64,000 nucleotides of DNA from Erythrobacter mangrovi (GTDB taxonomy: Bacteria; Pseudomonadota; Alphaproteobacteria; Sphingomonadales; Sphingomonadaceae): positions 2,281,289-2,345,288 of the forward strand of contig NZ_CP053921.1 of NCBI RefSeq assembly GCF_013260645.1, written 5' to 3'. Shown piece by piece: positions 33,318-42,048 of the stretch; positions within the stretch are counted from its first letter, which is position 1; each line of letters opens with the position of its first letter. The notes under the pieces are model-generated. The model was not told the origin of the DNA. It did no database searches and worked only from the letters and a program-made list of their open reading frames with translations. Position numbers and translations under genes: made by a program.

Positions 33318-34849
33318 GAAAGCCCCGCCGCCTTGAGCAGCGCTTCGGTGCTCGCGTCGAACGCCGCCCCGCCCGCTTCGATATCCTTGGCCATCTTCTT
33401 GCCCAGCTCGACCCCGAACTGGTCGAAGGGGTTGATGCCCATCAGCACTGCGCTGGCAAAGGTGCGGTGTTCGTGGAAGGCGATCAGCGCGCCGAGGGTC
33501 GCGGCGTCGAGATCGTCGCACAGGATCGTCGCGCTGGGGCGGTCGCCGGGGAAGGCGCGTGCCGGGTCCTTGCCGTCCGCGCTCATGTTGCCGCCTGCCA
33601 TCAGCGCAGCGCCCTGCGCGAAGCAATTGGTCAGCAGGATGCGGTGGTGGGCCGGGTCGAGCTCGTCTCCCGGAGCAACGCTGGCGATGAAATCGACCGG
33701 GATCAGATGCGTGCCCTGGTGGAGCAGCTGGAACACCGCGTGCTGGGCATCGGTGCCCACCCCGCCCCAGGTGATCGGCGCGGTCGGGCTATCAACCGGG
33801 GCGCCGGTGGCGGTGACGCGCTTGCCGTTCGATTCCATCTCGAGTTGCTGGAGATAGTCGGGGAACAAGCCGAGCCGTTCGTCATAGGCGAAGACAGCGC
33901 GCGTCTGGCAGCCGCGGACATGGGTGTAGTAGAGGTCGGCAAAGGCTGCGCGCAGCACGAGGTTCGCCACGCCATCGGTATCACGGAAATGCGCGTCGAC
34001 CGCCTGGGCCCCGGCCAGCATCGCGCGAAAATCCTCCATCCCGACTGCCATGGCGATGGGAAAGCCGATGCTCGACCATATGGAGTATCGCCCACCGACG
34101 CTTTCCTGGAAGGGTAGGATGCGGGTCTCGTCGACCCCCCATTCGACCGCCCTTTCGGGCGCGGCGGTAAGCGCGATCACCCGTCCGCCCGGGTCGGACA
34201 CGCCATTGTCGCGCAGCCATTTGAGCGCGCTTTCGGCATTGGTCATGGTTTCGATGGTGGTGAAGGTCTTGCTCGCCACCGCGACCAGCGTCTTGGCCGG
34301 ATCGCAGGCGGCGAAGGCCTGCTCCAGCGCCACGCCGTCGATGTTCGAAACGACATGAACGTCGCAATAGCTGAGGTCGCGGCTGAGCGCGTCGACGCCC
34401 AGCGCCGGACCCAGTGCGCTGCCGCCGATGCCGATGTGGATGAGGTGCTCGACCTCGCCAAACACGCCCTGGTGGATCGCCTCGACCAGCATTCCCATGC
34501 GATCGATCAGCGCCATCGCTTCCTCGACCTTGACCGGGTCGCCGGTGCCGCGCAGCGTCGCATGGTCGGCGGCGCGTCCCTCGGTCGGGTTGACCACTTC
34601 GCCGCCGAACAGCTTGGCCCGCATGCCGGTGAAATCCATCGCCTCGGCGAGCTTTTCGAATGCCACGATCACCGCGTCGTCGAGATGCGTCTTCGACCAG
34701 TCGAACAGAATGCCGCCGCCGGCGCCGCCCAGCTCAAGCCGACCGGACAGCGCCCCTACCCGGGCGGCGCCGTGATCGGCGAATAGCTCGCCCAGCGTCG
34801 GTCGTGGCAGCCCAGAAAGCGTGCTCCAGAGGTCGGCAGGGGTACTCAT
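33314..34849 (-). CDS. pgi: Glucose-6-phosphate isomerase
   Basis: A 511-residue Pgi interconverting glucose 6-phosphate and fructose 6-phosphate. LIHIGIGGSALGP and VVSNIDG mark the sugar-phosphate domain, VASKTFTTIET the substrate threonine loop, GGRYSIWSSIGFPIAM the PGI signature 1, and NPFDQFGVELGKKMAKDI the C-terminal signature with catalytic Lys. Start at 34849 gives the usual N-terminus; a longer reading frame to 35086 overlaps the divergent lepB gene and is rejected. The stop overlaps the stop of the TPR regulator by 4 bases. Confidence 0.95.
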   Translation of the reverse strand: MSTPADLWSTLSGLPRPTLGELFADHGAARVGALSGRLELGGAGGGILFDWSKTHLDDAVIVAFEKLAEAMDFTGMRAKLFGGEVVNPTEGRAADHATLRGTGDPVKVEEAMALIDRMGMLVEAIHQGVFGEVEHLIHIGIGGSALGPALGVDALSRDLSYCDVHVVSNIDGVALEQAFAACDPAKTLVAVASKTFTTIETMTNAESALKWLRDNGVSDPGGRVIALTAAPERAVEWGVDETRILPFQESVGGRYSIWSSIGFPIAMAVGMEDFRAMLAGAQAVDAHFRDTDGVANLVLRAAFADLYYTHVRGCQTRAVFAYDERLGLFPDYLQQLEMESNGKRVTATGAPVDSPTAPITWGGVGTDAQHAVFQLLHQGTHLIPVDFIASVAPGDELDPAHHRILLTNCFAQGAALMAGGNMSADGKDPARAFPGDRPSATILCDDLDAATLGALIAFHEHRTFASAVLMGINPFDQFGVELGKKMAKDIEAGGAAFDASTEALLKAAGLS

Positions 34850-34916
34850 CGCGCAAAAATCCTTTCGTGGGTCGATTGCCGCGACTAGGGAACTCGGCGA
34901 TGATTGAGAAGCCCGC

Positions 34917-35756
34917 ATGACAGAACAGGCCATGGATACGAATCCGGTCGCGGCCCAGGACACACCGGACAGCGTGGAAAAGGAAAGCTGGGGCAGCTTC
35001 CTGTGGTTCTGCACCAAGCTGGTATTGGCGGTGCTGCTGTTCCGCACGCTGCTGTTCAGCTTCTTCACCATTCCCAGCGAAAGCATGCTGCCCGGCCTGC
35101 AGACGGGCGATTACCTGATCGCGGCGAAGTGGCCCTATGGCTATAACGAGAATTCACTGCCGTTGGGCCTGCCCGGCCCGGCCGATCGCGTTTTCGGCAA
35201 GATACCCGAACGCGGCGATGTGGTGGTGTTCAAGCACCCGGAAGACGGCACCGATTACGTGAAGCGGGTGATCGGCCTCCCGGGCGACACGGTTGCGATG
35301 GCCGACGGCCAGCTGATCCTGAACGGCGAGCTGGTCGAAAAGAAGCGAGCGGGCCAGTTCGCTATCGCAGTCAGTCCCAATACGCGTTGCAACAGCCGGG
35401 CCGCGGAAATCCCCGTGGCGAATGGCACGACCCAATGCCGCTACCGCCTGTTCGAAGAGAGGTTGCCGGGCGGCAGAAGCTACCTGTCGCTCGATCTCGG
35501 TCCGTCAGTACAGGACGACTTCAGCCCCGTTGTGGTGCCCGAAGGCAAGCTGTTCGTGATGGGCGACAACCGCGATAATTCGATGGACAGCCGCTTCCCT
35601 TCGCTGCCCGGCGGCGGCGTGGGGCTGGTCGACGAGCGCCTGCTCGTGGCGCGCGCCAGCGTCGTGCTGTGGTCGACCGACGGCAGCGCTGAATGGATCA
35701 AGCCTTGGACTTGGTTCACCTCGGCACGGTGGGATAGAATCGGGCATTCGATATGA
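34917..35756 (+). CDS. lepB: Signal peptidase I
   Basis: A 279-residue type I signal peptidase anchored by one N-terminal membrane helix (FLWFCTKLVLAVLLFRTLLF, about 28-50). Catalytic Ser56 in IPSESMLPGL and general-base Lys in DYVKRVIGLPGD; GDNRDNSMDSR is box E. Cleaves Sec/Tat signal peptides on the periplasmic side. ATG 34917 or 34932. Heads the lepB-rnc-era operon; the ATGA at its end is the rnc start. Confidence 0.95.
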   Translation: MTEQAMDTNPVAAQDTPDSVEKESWGSFLWFCTKLVLAVLLFRTLLFSFFTIPSESMLPGLQTGDYLIAAKWPYGYNENSLPLGLPGPADRVFGKIPERGDVVVFKHPEDGTDYVKRVIGLPGDTVAMADGQLILNGELVEKKRAGQFAIAVSPNTRCNSRAAEIPVANGTTQCRYRLFEERLPGGRSYLSLDLGPSVQDDFSPVVVPEGKLFVMGDNRDNSMDSRFPSLPGGGVGLVDERLLVARASVVLWSTDGSAEWIKPWTWFTSARWDRIGHSI

Positions 35757-36427
35757 ACAAGACACTCGATCCGGAGACTCGCGACTGGCTCATCGAAACG
35801 GGTTTTACCGTGCGTGACAATGCGATGTGGCTGGCCGCGCTGACGCATGGCAGCATGGACGAGATCCGCAATTACCAGCGCCTCGAATTCCTTGGCGACC
35901 GCGTGCTGGGCCTGAGCATTGCCGACTGGCTGTTCAGCCAGGGGGATGCGCCCGAAGGCAAGCTTGCGCAGCGGCTCAACGCTATCGTCAGCCGTGGCAC
36001 CTGCGCCGACGTGGCCCGGTCGATCGGACTGGCAGAGCATATCCGCATTTCGAAGCAGGCGCGGGCCGACGGCGGGCGCGACAGCGACAATATCCTGGGC
36101 GATGTCGTCGAGAGCTTGCTTGGCGCCGAATTCCTCGACAATGGCTTCGACGCTGCGCGCGCGATGGTCCACAGGCTGTTCCGCCCCGTCCTGGAAAGCG
36201 GTGCAGGCCATGCCAAACATCCCAAGAGCGCATTGCAGGAATGGGCCGCGGGCAACCGGCGCAAGCCGCCCGAATACGAGATAATCGACCGGTCGGGCCC
36301 CGATCACGCGACGACATTCACCGTTCGGGTCAAGGTCTACAAGGTCGGCGAAGCGGAGGGCACCGCGAGCAGCAAGAGCGAGGCCGAGAAGGCCGCTGCC
36401 AAGGCATTTATGGAGCGATACGGGTGA
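35753..36427 (+). CDS. rnc: Ribonuclease III
   Basis: A 224-residue double-strand-specific RNase. The signature RLEFLGDRVLGLSIADW (residues about 43-59, with R for the more usual A) and ILGDVVESLLGAEFLDNGF supply the acidic metal ligands. The C-terminal dsRBD runs from about residue 153 (HPKSALQEWA) to TASSKSEAEKAAAKAFME. Overlaps lepB (ATGA) and era (GTGA) by 4 bases each, the usual tightly coupled arrangement. Processes rRNA and structured mRNA. Confidence 0.95.
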   Translation: MNKTLDPETRDWLIETGFTVRDNAMWLAALTHGSMDEIRNYQRLEFLGDRVLGLSIADWLFSQGDAPEGKLAQRLNAIVSRGTCADVARSIGLAEHIRISKQARADGGRDSDNILGDVVESLLGAEFLDNGFDAARAMVHRLFRPVLESGAGHAKHPKSALQEWAAGNRRKPPEYEIIDRSGPDHATTFTVRVKVYKVGEAEGTASSKSEAEKAAAKAFMERYG

Positions 36428-37329
36428 GTACTGGCGAAAATAAGCGCTGCGGCGTCGTTGCGGTTATCGGGGCGCCCAATGCGGGCAAGTCGACGCTGGT
36501 AAACCAGCTGGTCGGCCAGAAGGTCGCGATCACCAGCGCCAAGGCGCAGACCACCCGCGCGCGGATGCTGGGCATCGCCCTGCTTGGCGATACGCAGATG
36601 ATCCTGGTCGACACGCCGGGCATCTTCACGCCCAAGCGGCGGCTCGACCGGGCCATGGTCAGCGCGGCGTGGGAAGGCGCCGAAGCGGCCGACGCGGTGT
36701 TGCTGCTGGTCGACCCGATCAAGCAGCGCCGGCACGAACTTGAACCGCTGATTGAAAGCCTTGCCGGGCGACCCGAGCGCAAGATCCTGGTCCTCAACAA
36801 GGTCGACGTGGCGAAGAAAGAGCCGTTGCTGGCGCTGGCGCAGGAACTGACCGGTAAGGTCGACTTTGCCGAGGTCTTCTTCGTCTCTGCACTCACCGGC
36901 GACGGGGTGCCCGAAGTCAAGGCGGCGCTCGCGGAGATGATGCCCGAAGGCGTATGGCACTATCCCGAAGACCAGGTGAGCGACGCCAGCGAGCGCCTGC
37001 TCGCCACCGAGATCACCCGTGAACAGCTGTACAAGCAACTGCACGAGGAACTGCCCTATGACAGCGCGGTGCGGCCCGAACTTTACCAGCACCGCCCTGA
37101 CGGCAGCCTGGAAATCCACCAGCAGATCGTGGTCACCCGCGACAACCAGCGCGCCATCGTGCTGGGCAAGGGCGGCAGCCGGATCAAGGCGATCGGCGAG
37201 GCGGCGCGCAAGGAACTGACCGAAATGCTCGGCGTGAAGGTCCACCTCTTCCTGCATGTGAAGGTCGAGGAGAACTGGGCCGAGAGCAAGGAACTGTTCG
37301 AAGAAATCGGCCTGGACTGGGTGCGGTGA
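36424..37329 (+). CDS. era: GTPase Era
   Basis: A 301-residue Ras-like GTPase for 16S rRNA and 30S maturation. P-loop GAPNAGKST (residues about 17-25), switch I region AQTTRARMLG, VDTPGI (G3), LNKVD (G4) and a C-terminal KH domain with IVLGKGGSRIKAIGEAARKEL. Start is GTG 36424, overlapping the rnc stop; a much longer upstream frame in the same phase is simply out-of-frame rnc. Third gene of the lepB-rnc-era operon. Confidence 0.95.
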   Translation: MSTGENKRCGVVAVIGAPNAGKSTLVNQLVGQKVAITSAKAQTTRARMLGIALLGDTQMILVDTPGIFTPKRRLDRAMVSAAWEGAEAADAVLLLVDPIKQRRHELEPLIESLAGRPERKILVLNKVDVAKKEPLLALAQELTGKVDFAEVFFVSALTGDGVPEVKAALAEMMPEGVWHYPEDQVSDASERLLATEITREQLYKQLHEELPYDSAVRPELYQHRPDGSLEIHQQIVVTRDNQRAIVLGKGGSRIKAIGEAARKELTEMLGVKVHLFLHVKVEENWAESKELFEEIGLDWVR

Positions 37330-37342
37330 GGCTGCGGGCAAG

Positions 37343-38599
37343 GTGATCGCGACCGGCCCAGACCTGCTCCATGTCGGCGCGGCGCTTGCCGTGGGCCTGC
37401 TCGTCGGCATCGAACGCGGCTGGAAGCTTCGTGGCGAGGCGGACGGGGCGCGCGTTGCCGGCATCCGCACCTTCACCCTGCTCGGCTTTGGCGCTGGCTT
37501 TGCCGGCCTGTTGCAGTCCTTCGGCTATCCATTCATCGCGGGATTACTGATCACCGCAAGCGCGGGGATCGTCGCCCTAGGCTACTGGCGCGACATGGGC
37601 GCCAAGGGCAGCCCGGACGCCACCAGCGCCGTCGCGGCAATGGTAACCCTGGCACTGGGCTTCCTCGCCGGGGCGGGAGAGCCCGCGCTGGCGGTGGCAG
37701 GCGCGGCAGTAGTCACGCTGGTGCTGGCATTGCGCAGCGAAACGCATCGCTTGCTCGGCCTGCTCGACGAGGCCGACGTCAAGGCGCTCGCGCGCTACGC
37801 CGTCATCGCCGGGGCGGTCTATCCCTTCCTGCCCAATGGCCGCTTCGGACCCTACGACGCATGGGATCCGCATTCGCTGTGGCTGGTGGTGATCGTGGTG
37901 ACCGGCTTTTCCTTCGCCGGCTATGCTGCCAACCGCATCTTCGGGGCGAAGCGCGGCACCATCGCCACCGCGATCATCGGCGGGGCCTACAGCTCGACCG
38001 CAGTGACCTATTCCTTCTCGCAAAAGCTGGGCGCGGGTGCAGGCGGCGGGGCGGAGAATGCCGGGATCGCGCTCGCCACGGCGGTGATGTACCTGCGGGT
38101 GATCGTGCTCGTCGCGATCCTCGCAACCAGCCTGCTGCTGCCCTTCGTGACGATCGTCGCGCCTGCGCTGATCACGGGCTTTGCGGTAAGCTGGCTGCTC
38201 TATCGCCGGGCCCCGCACAGCACCGGCCCTGCCCCGCCGGGCAATCCGATCGCGCTACTCCCTGCCTTCACCTTCGTCGCCTTTGTCGCCGCCGCGGCAG
38301 TCGCCGCACGCTGGGCCGAGGGCACTTTTGGCGAGCAGGGCCTTGCCGTGCTGTTGCTGGTGATGGGTACCATGGACGTCGACGCAGCGATCGTCACCGC
38401 GGGCGGGCTCGAGCCGGGCACCATCGCCCCGCAACTCGCCGCGCTGGCGATCGGCGGGACGATCCTTGCCAACATGACCGTGAAGCTGGGCACGACCATC
38501 GCCTATGGCAAGCGCGAAGCCCGCCCCGCCGCGCTGGCGCTTGCGGCCAGCATGGTTGCCCTGGCGGTAAGCCTGGCAGTGGGCTACGCGCGACTGTAA
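37343..38599 (+). CDS. MgtC/SapB and DUF4010 membrane protein
   Basis: A 418-residue inner-membrane protein with about 11-12 hydrophobic helices. The N-terminal third is MgtC/SapB-like (AALAVGLLVGIERGWK, VAGIRTFTLLGFGAGFAGLL, TASAGIVALGYWR); the rest matches DUF4010 (AVIAGAVYPFLPNGRFGPYD, FGAKRGTIATAIIGGAYSSTAVTYSFS, GTMDVDAAIVTAGG). Function unknown; MgtC relatives affect Mg and acid stress. GTG start at 37343, 13 bases after era, so it may be the operon's last gene. Confidence 0.85.
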   Translation: MIATGPDLLHVGAALAVGLLVGIERGWKLRGEADGARVAGIRTFTLLGFGAGFAGLLQSFGYPFIAGLLITASAGIVALGYWRDMGAKGSPDATSAVAAMVTLALGFLAGAGEPALAVAGAAVVTLVLALRSETHRLLGLLDEADVKALARYAVIAGAVYPFLPNGRFGPYDAWDPHSLWLVVIVVTGFSFAGYAANRIFGAKRGTIATAIIGGAYSSTAVTYSFSQKLGAGAGGGAENAGIALATAVMYLRVIVLVAILATSLLLPFVTIVAPALITGFAVSWLLYRRAPHSTGPAPPGNPIALLPAFTFVAFVAAAAVAARWAEGTFGEQGLAVLLLVMGTMDVDAAIVTAGGLEPGTIAPQLAALAIGGTILANMTVKLGTTIAYGKREARPAALALAASMVALAVSLAVGYARL

Positions 38600-38608
38600 C
38601 GAGGTCGT

Positions 38609-38791
38609 CTAACGCTTCTTGGCAATCGCGATCTTGTTCTTCTTGGCGAAGTCCTTGGTCGATTCCTCGCTGCGGTTCAGCGCCTTGGCAATCTCTTTCA
38701 AGCCCTTGCCCTTGGCGGCTAGCGTGCGCAGCTGCCCGGCCTCATCGGCATTCCACGGCTGCTTGTGCCGCTCGAAATGCTCCTTGGCCAT
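38609..38791 (-). CDS. Basic 60-residue protein coupled to topA
   Basis: A 60-residue Lys-rich protein (PWNADEAGQLRTLAAKGKGLKEIAKALNRSEESTKDFAKKNKIAIAKKR). The centre reads like a Myb/SANT- or HTH-type three-helix unit (EAGQLRTLAAKGKGLKEIAKAL, then NRSEESTKDFA), suggesting DNA binding. Its ATG overlaps the topA stop by one base (TGATG), so translation is coupled to topoisomerase I. Uncharacterised. Both partners having basic DNA-binding character makes a nucleoid-linked role plausible, which is inference. Confidence 0.72.
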   Translation of the reverse strand: MAKEHFERHKQPWNADEAGQLRTLAAKGKGLKEIAKALNRSEESTKDFAKKNKIAIAKKR

Positions 38792-41340
38792 CAGCCCGCT
38801 GCCTTCTTCGCCGCGGCTTTCTTCTTCGGCGCGGCCTTCTTCCTGGCCGGTGCCTTACGGCCCTTCTTCTTCGCCGGACCCTTCGCCGCGCGCGCGTCGA
38901 TCAACTCGATCGCCTGCGCTTCGGTGATCTCCTCGGGCTTCACGTCCTTGGGAATCGTCGCATTGGTGGTGCCGTCGGTAACATAGGGGCCATAACGTCC
39001 CGGCATGACCTTGATCTCGCCGCCGCTGGTGGGATGCGCACCAAGCAGCTTGATCGGCTCTGCCTTGGCGCGGGTGCCTCCATTGCCCCGATTGGCCGCC
39101 TGCGCGAGCACGTCGACCGCGCGGTTCATGCCGATTTCGAATACCTCGCGCGTGCTCGTTAGCTTCCCGTACTTGCCGTCGTGCCGCAGGTAGGGGCCGT
39201 AGCGTCCGATATTGGCCTCGATTTCAAGCCCCGTCTCGGGATGCGTGCCGATGATCCGGGGCAGGTTCAGCAGTTTCAACGCCCATTCGAGGTCGAAATC
39301 GTCGAGGTCCTTGGGGATGCTGGCGCGCTTGGCGTCCTTGCCTTCGCCAAGCTGGATGTAGGGGCCGAAACGCCCGGTCTTGCGCTCGACCGGCAGGCCG
39401 GTTTCGGGATCGTTGCCGAGCACCGAATCCTCGCCGCCCTGCTCGGAACCGCCGGGTGCCGCAAACTGGCGGGTGTACTTGCATTCGGGATAGTTGGCGC
39501 AGGCGACGAAGGCGCCGTATTTGCCACCGCGCAGCGCCAGCCGGCCGCCATCGCGTCCTTCGGCTTCGCACAGCGGACAATGGCGTGCATCCTTGCCGTC
39601 GGCGCGTTCGGGAAAGAGGTAGCCCGAGAGGAAATCGTCGAGCACCTCGGTCACTTCCGAAGGCTTCTTGTCCATCACCTCTTCGGTCTTCGGCTTGAAG
39701 TCCTTCCAGAACGCTTCGAGCAGCTCCTTCCAGTCCTCGCGCCCGTCCGAAACGGTATCGAGTTCGTCTTCCATCCCGGCGGTGAAATCGAAGGCGACGT
39801 AACGTTCGAAGAAGCGCTCGAGGAAGGCAGTCAGCAGCCGTCCGCTTTCCTCGGCAAAGAAGCGGTTCTTCTCCATCCGCACATAGGCGCGATCGCGCAG
39901 CGTCTGGATGGTCGAAGCATAGGTCGATGGGCGGCCGATGCCGAGCTCCTCGAGCCGCTTGACGAGGCTCGCTTCGGAGAAGCGCGGCGGCGGCTGGGTG
40001 AAGTGCTGGTTGGCGTCGACGCCCTTCTTCAGCGGGCTGTCGCCCTTGTGCATGACGGGCAGCAAGCCGTCTTCGTCCTCGTCCCCTTTGTCGTCGAAGC
40101 CTTCCTGGTAGACCGCGAGGAAGCCGGGGAACTTCACCACCTGGCCGGTGGCGCGCAGCTCGTGGCGACCGGTGGGGTCGCGCATGGTCACGGTGGTTCG
40201 TTCGAGCGAGGCAGCGGCCATCTGGCTCGCCATCGCGCGCTTGAAGATCAGGTCGTAGAGCTTGCCTTCGTCACCCGAACCGGCACGGTCGCGGCTGAAG
40301 TCGGTCGGGCGGATCGCCTCGTGCGCCTCCTGCGCGTTCTTGGCCTTGGTCTGGTAGATGCGCGGCTTTTCGGGGAGGTAATGGCCCGAATAGCGCTCGC
40401 TCACTGCCTTGCGGCAGGCGGCGATGGCGCTGCCGTCCATCTGCACGCCGTCGGTACGCATGTAAGTGATCGCTCCCGCCTCATAGAGCGACTGCGCCAG
40501 GCGCATGGTATGGCTGGCCGAAAAGCCCAGCTTGCGGGCTGCCTCCTGCTGGAGGGTCGAAGTGGTGAACGGCGGCGCGGGATTGCGCTTGAGCGGCTTG
40601 GTCTCGATCTCCTCGATCGTGAAGCGCCCGTCCTCGACCGCCTGGCGCGCGGCCATGGCAGTACCGCGGTCGCCCAGCGTCAGCTTGTCGAGCTTCTTGC
40701 CGTCATATTTGACCAGTCGCGCGGCGAACTCGGTCCCGTCCTGCTCCATCGTGGCAACGACCGACCAGTATTCCTCGGCGCGGAAGGCCTCGATCTCGCG
40801 CTCGCGATCGACGATCAGCCGCAGCGCGACCGACTGCACGCGGCCCGCGCTCTTGGCGCCGGGCAGGCGACGCCACAGCACCGGCGAAAGGGTGAAGCCG
40901 TAGAGGTAGTCGAGCGCGCGGCGCGCGAGGTAGGCATCGATCAGCGGTTGGTCGAGTTCGCGCGGCTTCGCCATCGCGTCGGTGACCGCCTGCTTGGTGA
41001 TCGCGTTGAAGGTGACCCGGTCGACCTCCTTGGGCAGCGCCTTGCGCTTGGCCAGCAGCTCCCTGACGTGCCACGAAATTGCCTCTCCTTCGCGATCAGG
41101 GTCGGTGGCGAGGACCAGCCGGTCGGCCTTCTTCGCGGCGTCGGCGATTTCCTTGAAGCGGCCCTGCTTGTCGCGATAGAGCTCCCAATCCATCGCGAAA
41201 CCCTCGTCCGGGCGCACGCTGCCGTCCTTGGCCGGTAGGTCGCGGACATGGCCGTAGGAGGCGAGAACCTTGAAGTCCTTGCCGAGGTATTTCTCGATGG
41301 TCTTAGCCTTGGCGGGGGATTCTACGATGACTAGCTGCAT
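38791..41340 (-). CDS. topA: DNA topoisomerase I
   Basis: An 849-residue type IA topoisomerase that relaxes negative supercoils. TOPRIM domain at 1-120 (VIVESPAKAKTIEKYLG, DPDREGEAISWH), active Tyr293 in ITYMRTDG, followed by C-terminal repeat modules: one zinc ribbon (CPLCEAEGR...CANYPEC) and several GRYGPYL/TGRFGPYIQLG-type beta repeats. The last 30 residues are a Lys/Ala/Pro tail (KKKGRKAPARKKAAPKKK) like mycobacterial and alphaproteobacterial TopA tails that increase processivity. Cotranscribed with a small protein gene; downstream of dprA as usual in the class. Confidence 0.96.
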   Translation of the reverse strand: MQLVIVESPAKAKTIEKYLGKDFKVLASYGHVRDLPAKDGSVRPDEGFAMDWELYRDKQGRFKEIADAAKKADRLVLATDPDREGEAISWHVRELLAKRKALPKEVDRVTFNAITKQAVTDAMAKPRELDQPLIDAYLARRALDYLYGFTLSPVLWRRLPGAKSAGRVQSVALRLIVDREREIEAFRAEEYWSVVATMEQDGTEFAARLVKYDGKKLDKLTLGDRGTAMAARQAVEDGRFTIEEIETKPLKRNPAPPFTTSTLQQEAARKLGFSASHTMRLAQSLYEAGAITYMRTDGVQMDGSAIAACRKAVSERYSGHYLPEKPRIYQTKAKNAQEAHEAIRPTDFSRDRAGSGDEGKLYDLIFKRAMASQMAAASLERTTVTMRDPTGRHELRATGQVVKFPGFLAVYQEGFDDKGDEDEDGLLPVMHKGDSPLKKGVDANQHFTQPPPRFSEASLVKRLEELGIGRPSTYASTIQTLRDRAYVRMEKNRFFAEESGRLLTAFLERFFERYVAFDFTAGMEDELDTVSDGREDWKELLEAFWKDFKPKTEEVMDKKPSEVTEVLDDFLSGYLFPERADGKDARHCPLCEAEGRDGGRLALRGGKYGAFVACANYPECKYTRQFAAPGGSEQGGEDSVLGNDPETGLPVERKTGRFGPYIQLGEGKDAKRASIPKDLDDFDLEWALKLLNLPRIIGTHPETGLEIEANIGRYGPYLRHDGKYGKLTSTREVFEIGMNRAVDVLAQAANRGNGGTRAKAEPIKLLGAHPTSGGEIKVMPGRYGPYVTDGTTNATIPKDVKPEEITEAQAIELIDARAAKGPAKKKGRKAPARKKAAPKKKAAAKKAAG

Positions 41341-41412
41341 GGGCTGAAAAACGCGGTCCTTACGTGTGTACGTGTGTGTACACGCGAAAATGGGGCCGGG
41401 GATTCCCGGGCG

Positions 41413-41775
41413 TCAAGCGGCGGAACGCACCATCTTGCGCCAGGCGATGAAGAACAGGACCATCAACATCAGGTCGATGGCGCCGAACACCGCAGTGATC
41501 GCTTCGGCCTGTCCGCGGAGGGAAAAGGCGATGGCTGGGACGCCGAAACACAGTTTCTCGAACAGAGTGACCGGCATCAGCGGCTTAAATCGACGCGGGT
41601 CGCGGGCTATGACGAGGAACACGCCCTGGAACACCAGTGCCGTACCGACGAAGCTGAGATAGGGCAGGTGCCACGGGTCAGGCACCGGTTGGAAATAGGA
41701 CAGTGCCAGAACCGGGATTCCGTAGATTGCAGCCCAGCGATAAACCCGGCTGGCAAACAGCTCCTCTCGCGACAT
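41413..41775 (-). CDS. Small membrane protein, unknown function
   Basis: A 120-residue protein with four hydrophobic helices at about 13-30, 36-57, 70-86 and 91-112. RDPRRFKPLMPVTLFEKLCFG sits between helices 2 and 3. I recognise no named family. Start at 41775 has GGGGAGGGACC upstream, a strong ribosome-binding site. It lies between dprA and topA on the same strand, an insertion in an otherwise conserved order. Confidence 0.7.
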   Translation of the reverse strand: MSREELFASRVYRWAAIYGIPVLALSYFQPVPDPWHLPYLSFVGTALVFQGVFLVIARDPRRFKPLMPVTLFEKLCFGVPAIAFSLRGQAEAITAVFGAIDLMLMVLFFIAWRKMVRSAA

Positions 41776-41843
41776 GTATGGTCCCTCCCCTACGTGATGC
41801 CGTTGTGCCGCGCACCGCGCAGAGGTCAAGCGGCCAATCGGGA

Positions 41844-41880
41844 ACGGGCCGCCCGTACAGGAGGTACGTGGGCGGCCCGT
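41844..41880. other. Long inverted repeat between dprA and the membrane protein gene
   Basis: ACGGGCCGCCC and GGGCGGCCCGT (11-bp perfect arms) enclose a smaller GTAC/GTAC pair. On the minus strand it lies about 170 bases after the dprA stop and 70 before the next start. No clean T-tract follows. It could be a terminator/attenuator or a regulator site. Confidence 0.55.
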
Positions 41881-42048
41881 CGCGGGAACGCCGAGGCGTG
41901 CCCGCTATGCGCATTCCAGCGATGTTAACGACCAATCACGGCCCTGGGGGGGCGCATGACTCGCGGGGACCGTTGCCCATACGCCGGCGATTCGCATTGC
42001 ACGGACGCGTCACCAATGGCGGATCGATACAATTTGTCCCACTGCGGG

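Noticed and set aside
39181..41238. Long plus-strand frame opposite topA
   Set aside because: Antisense shadow of a highly conserved topA reading frame; His/Arg/Leu-rich with no motifs.
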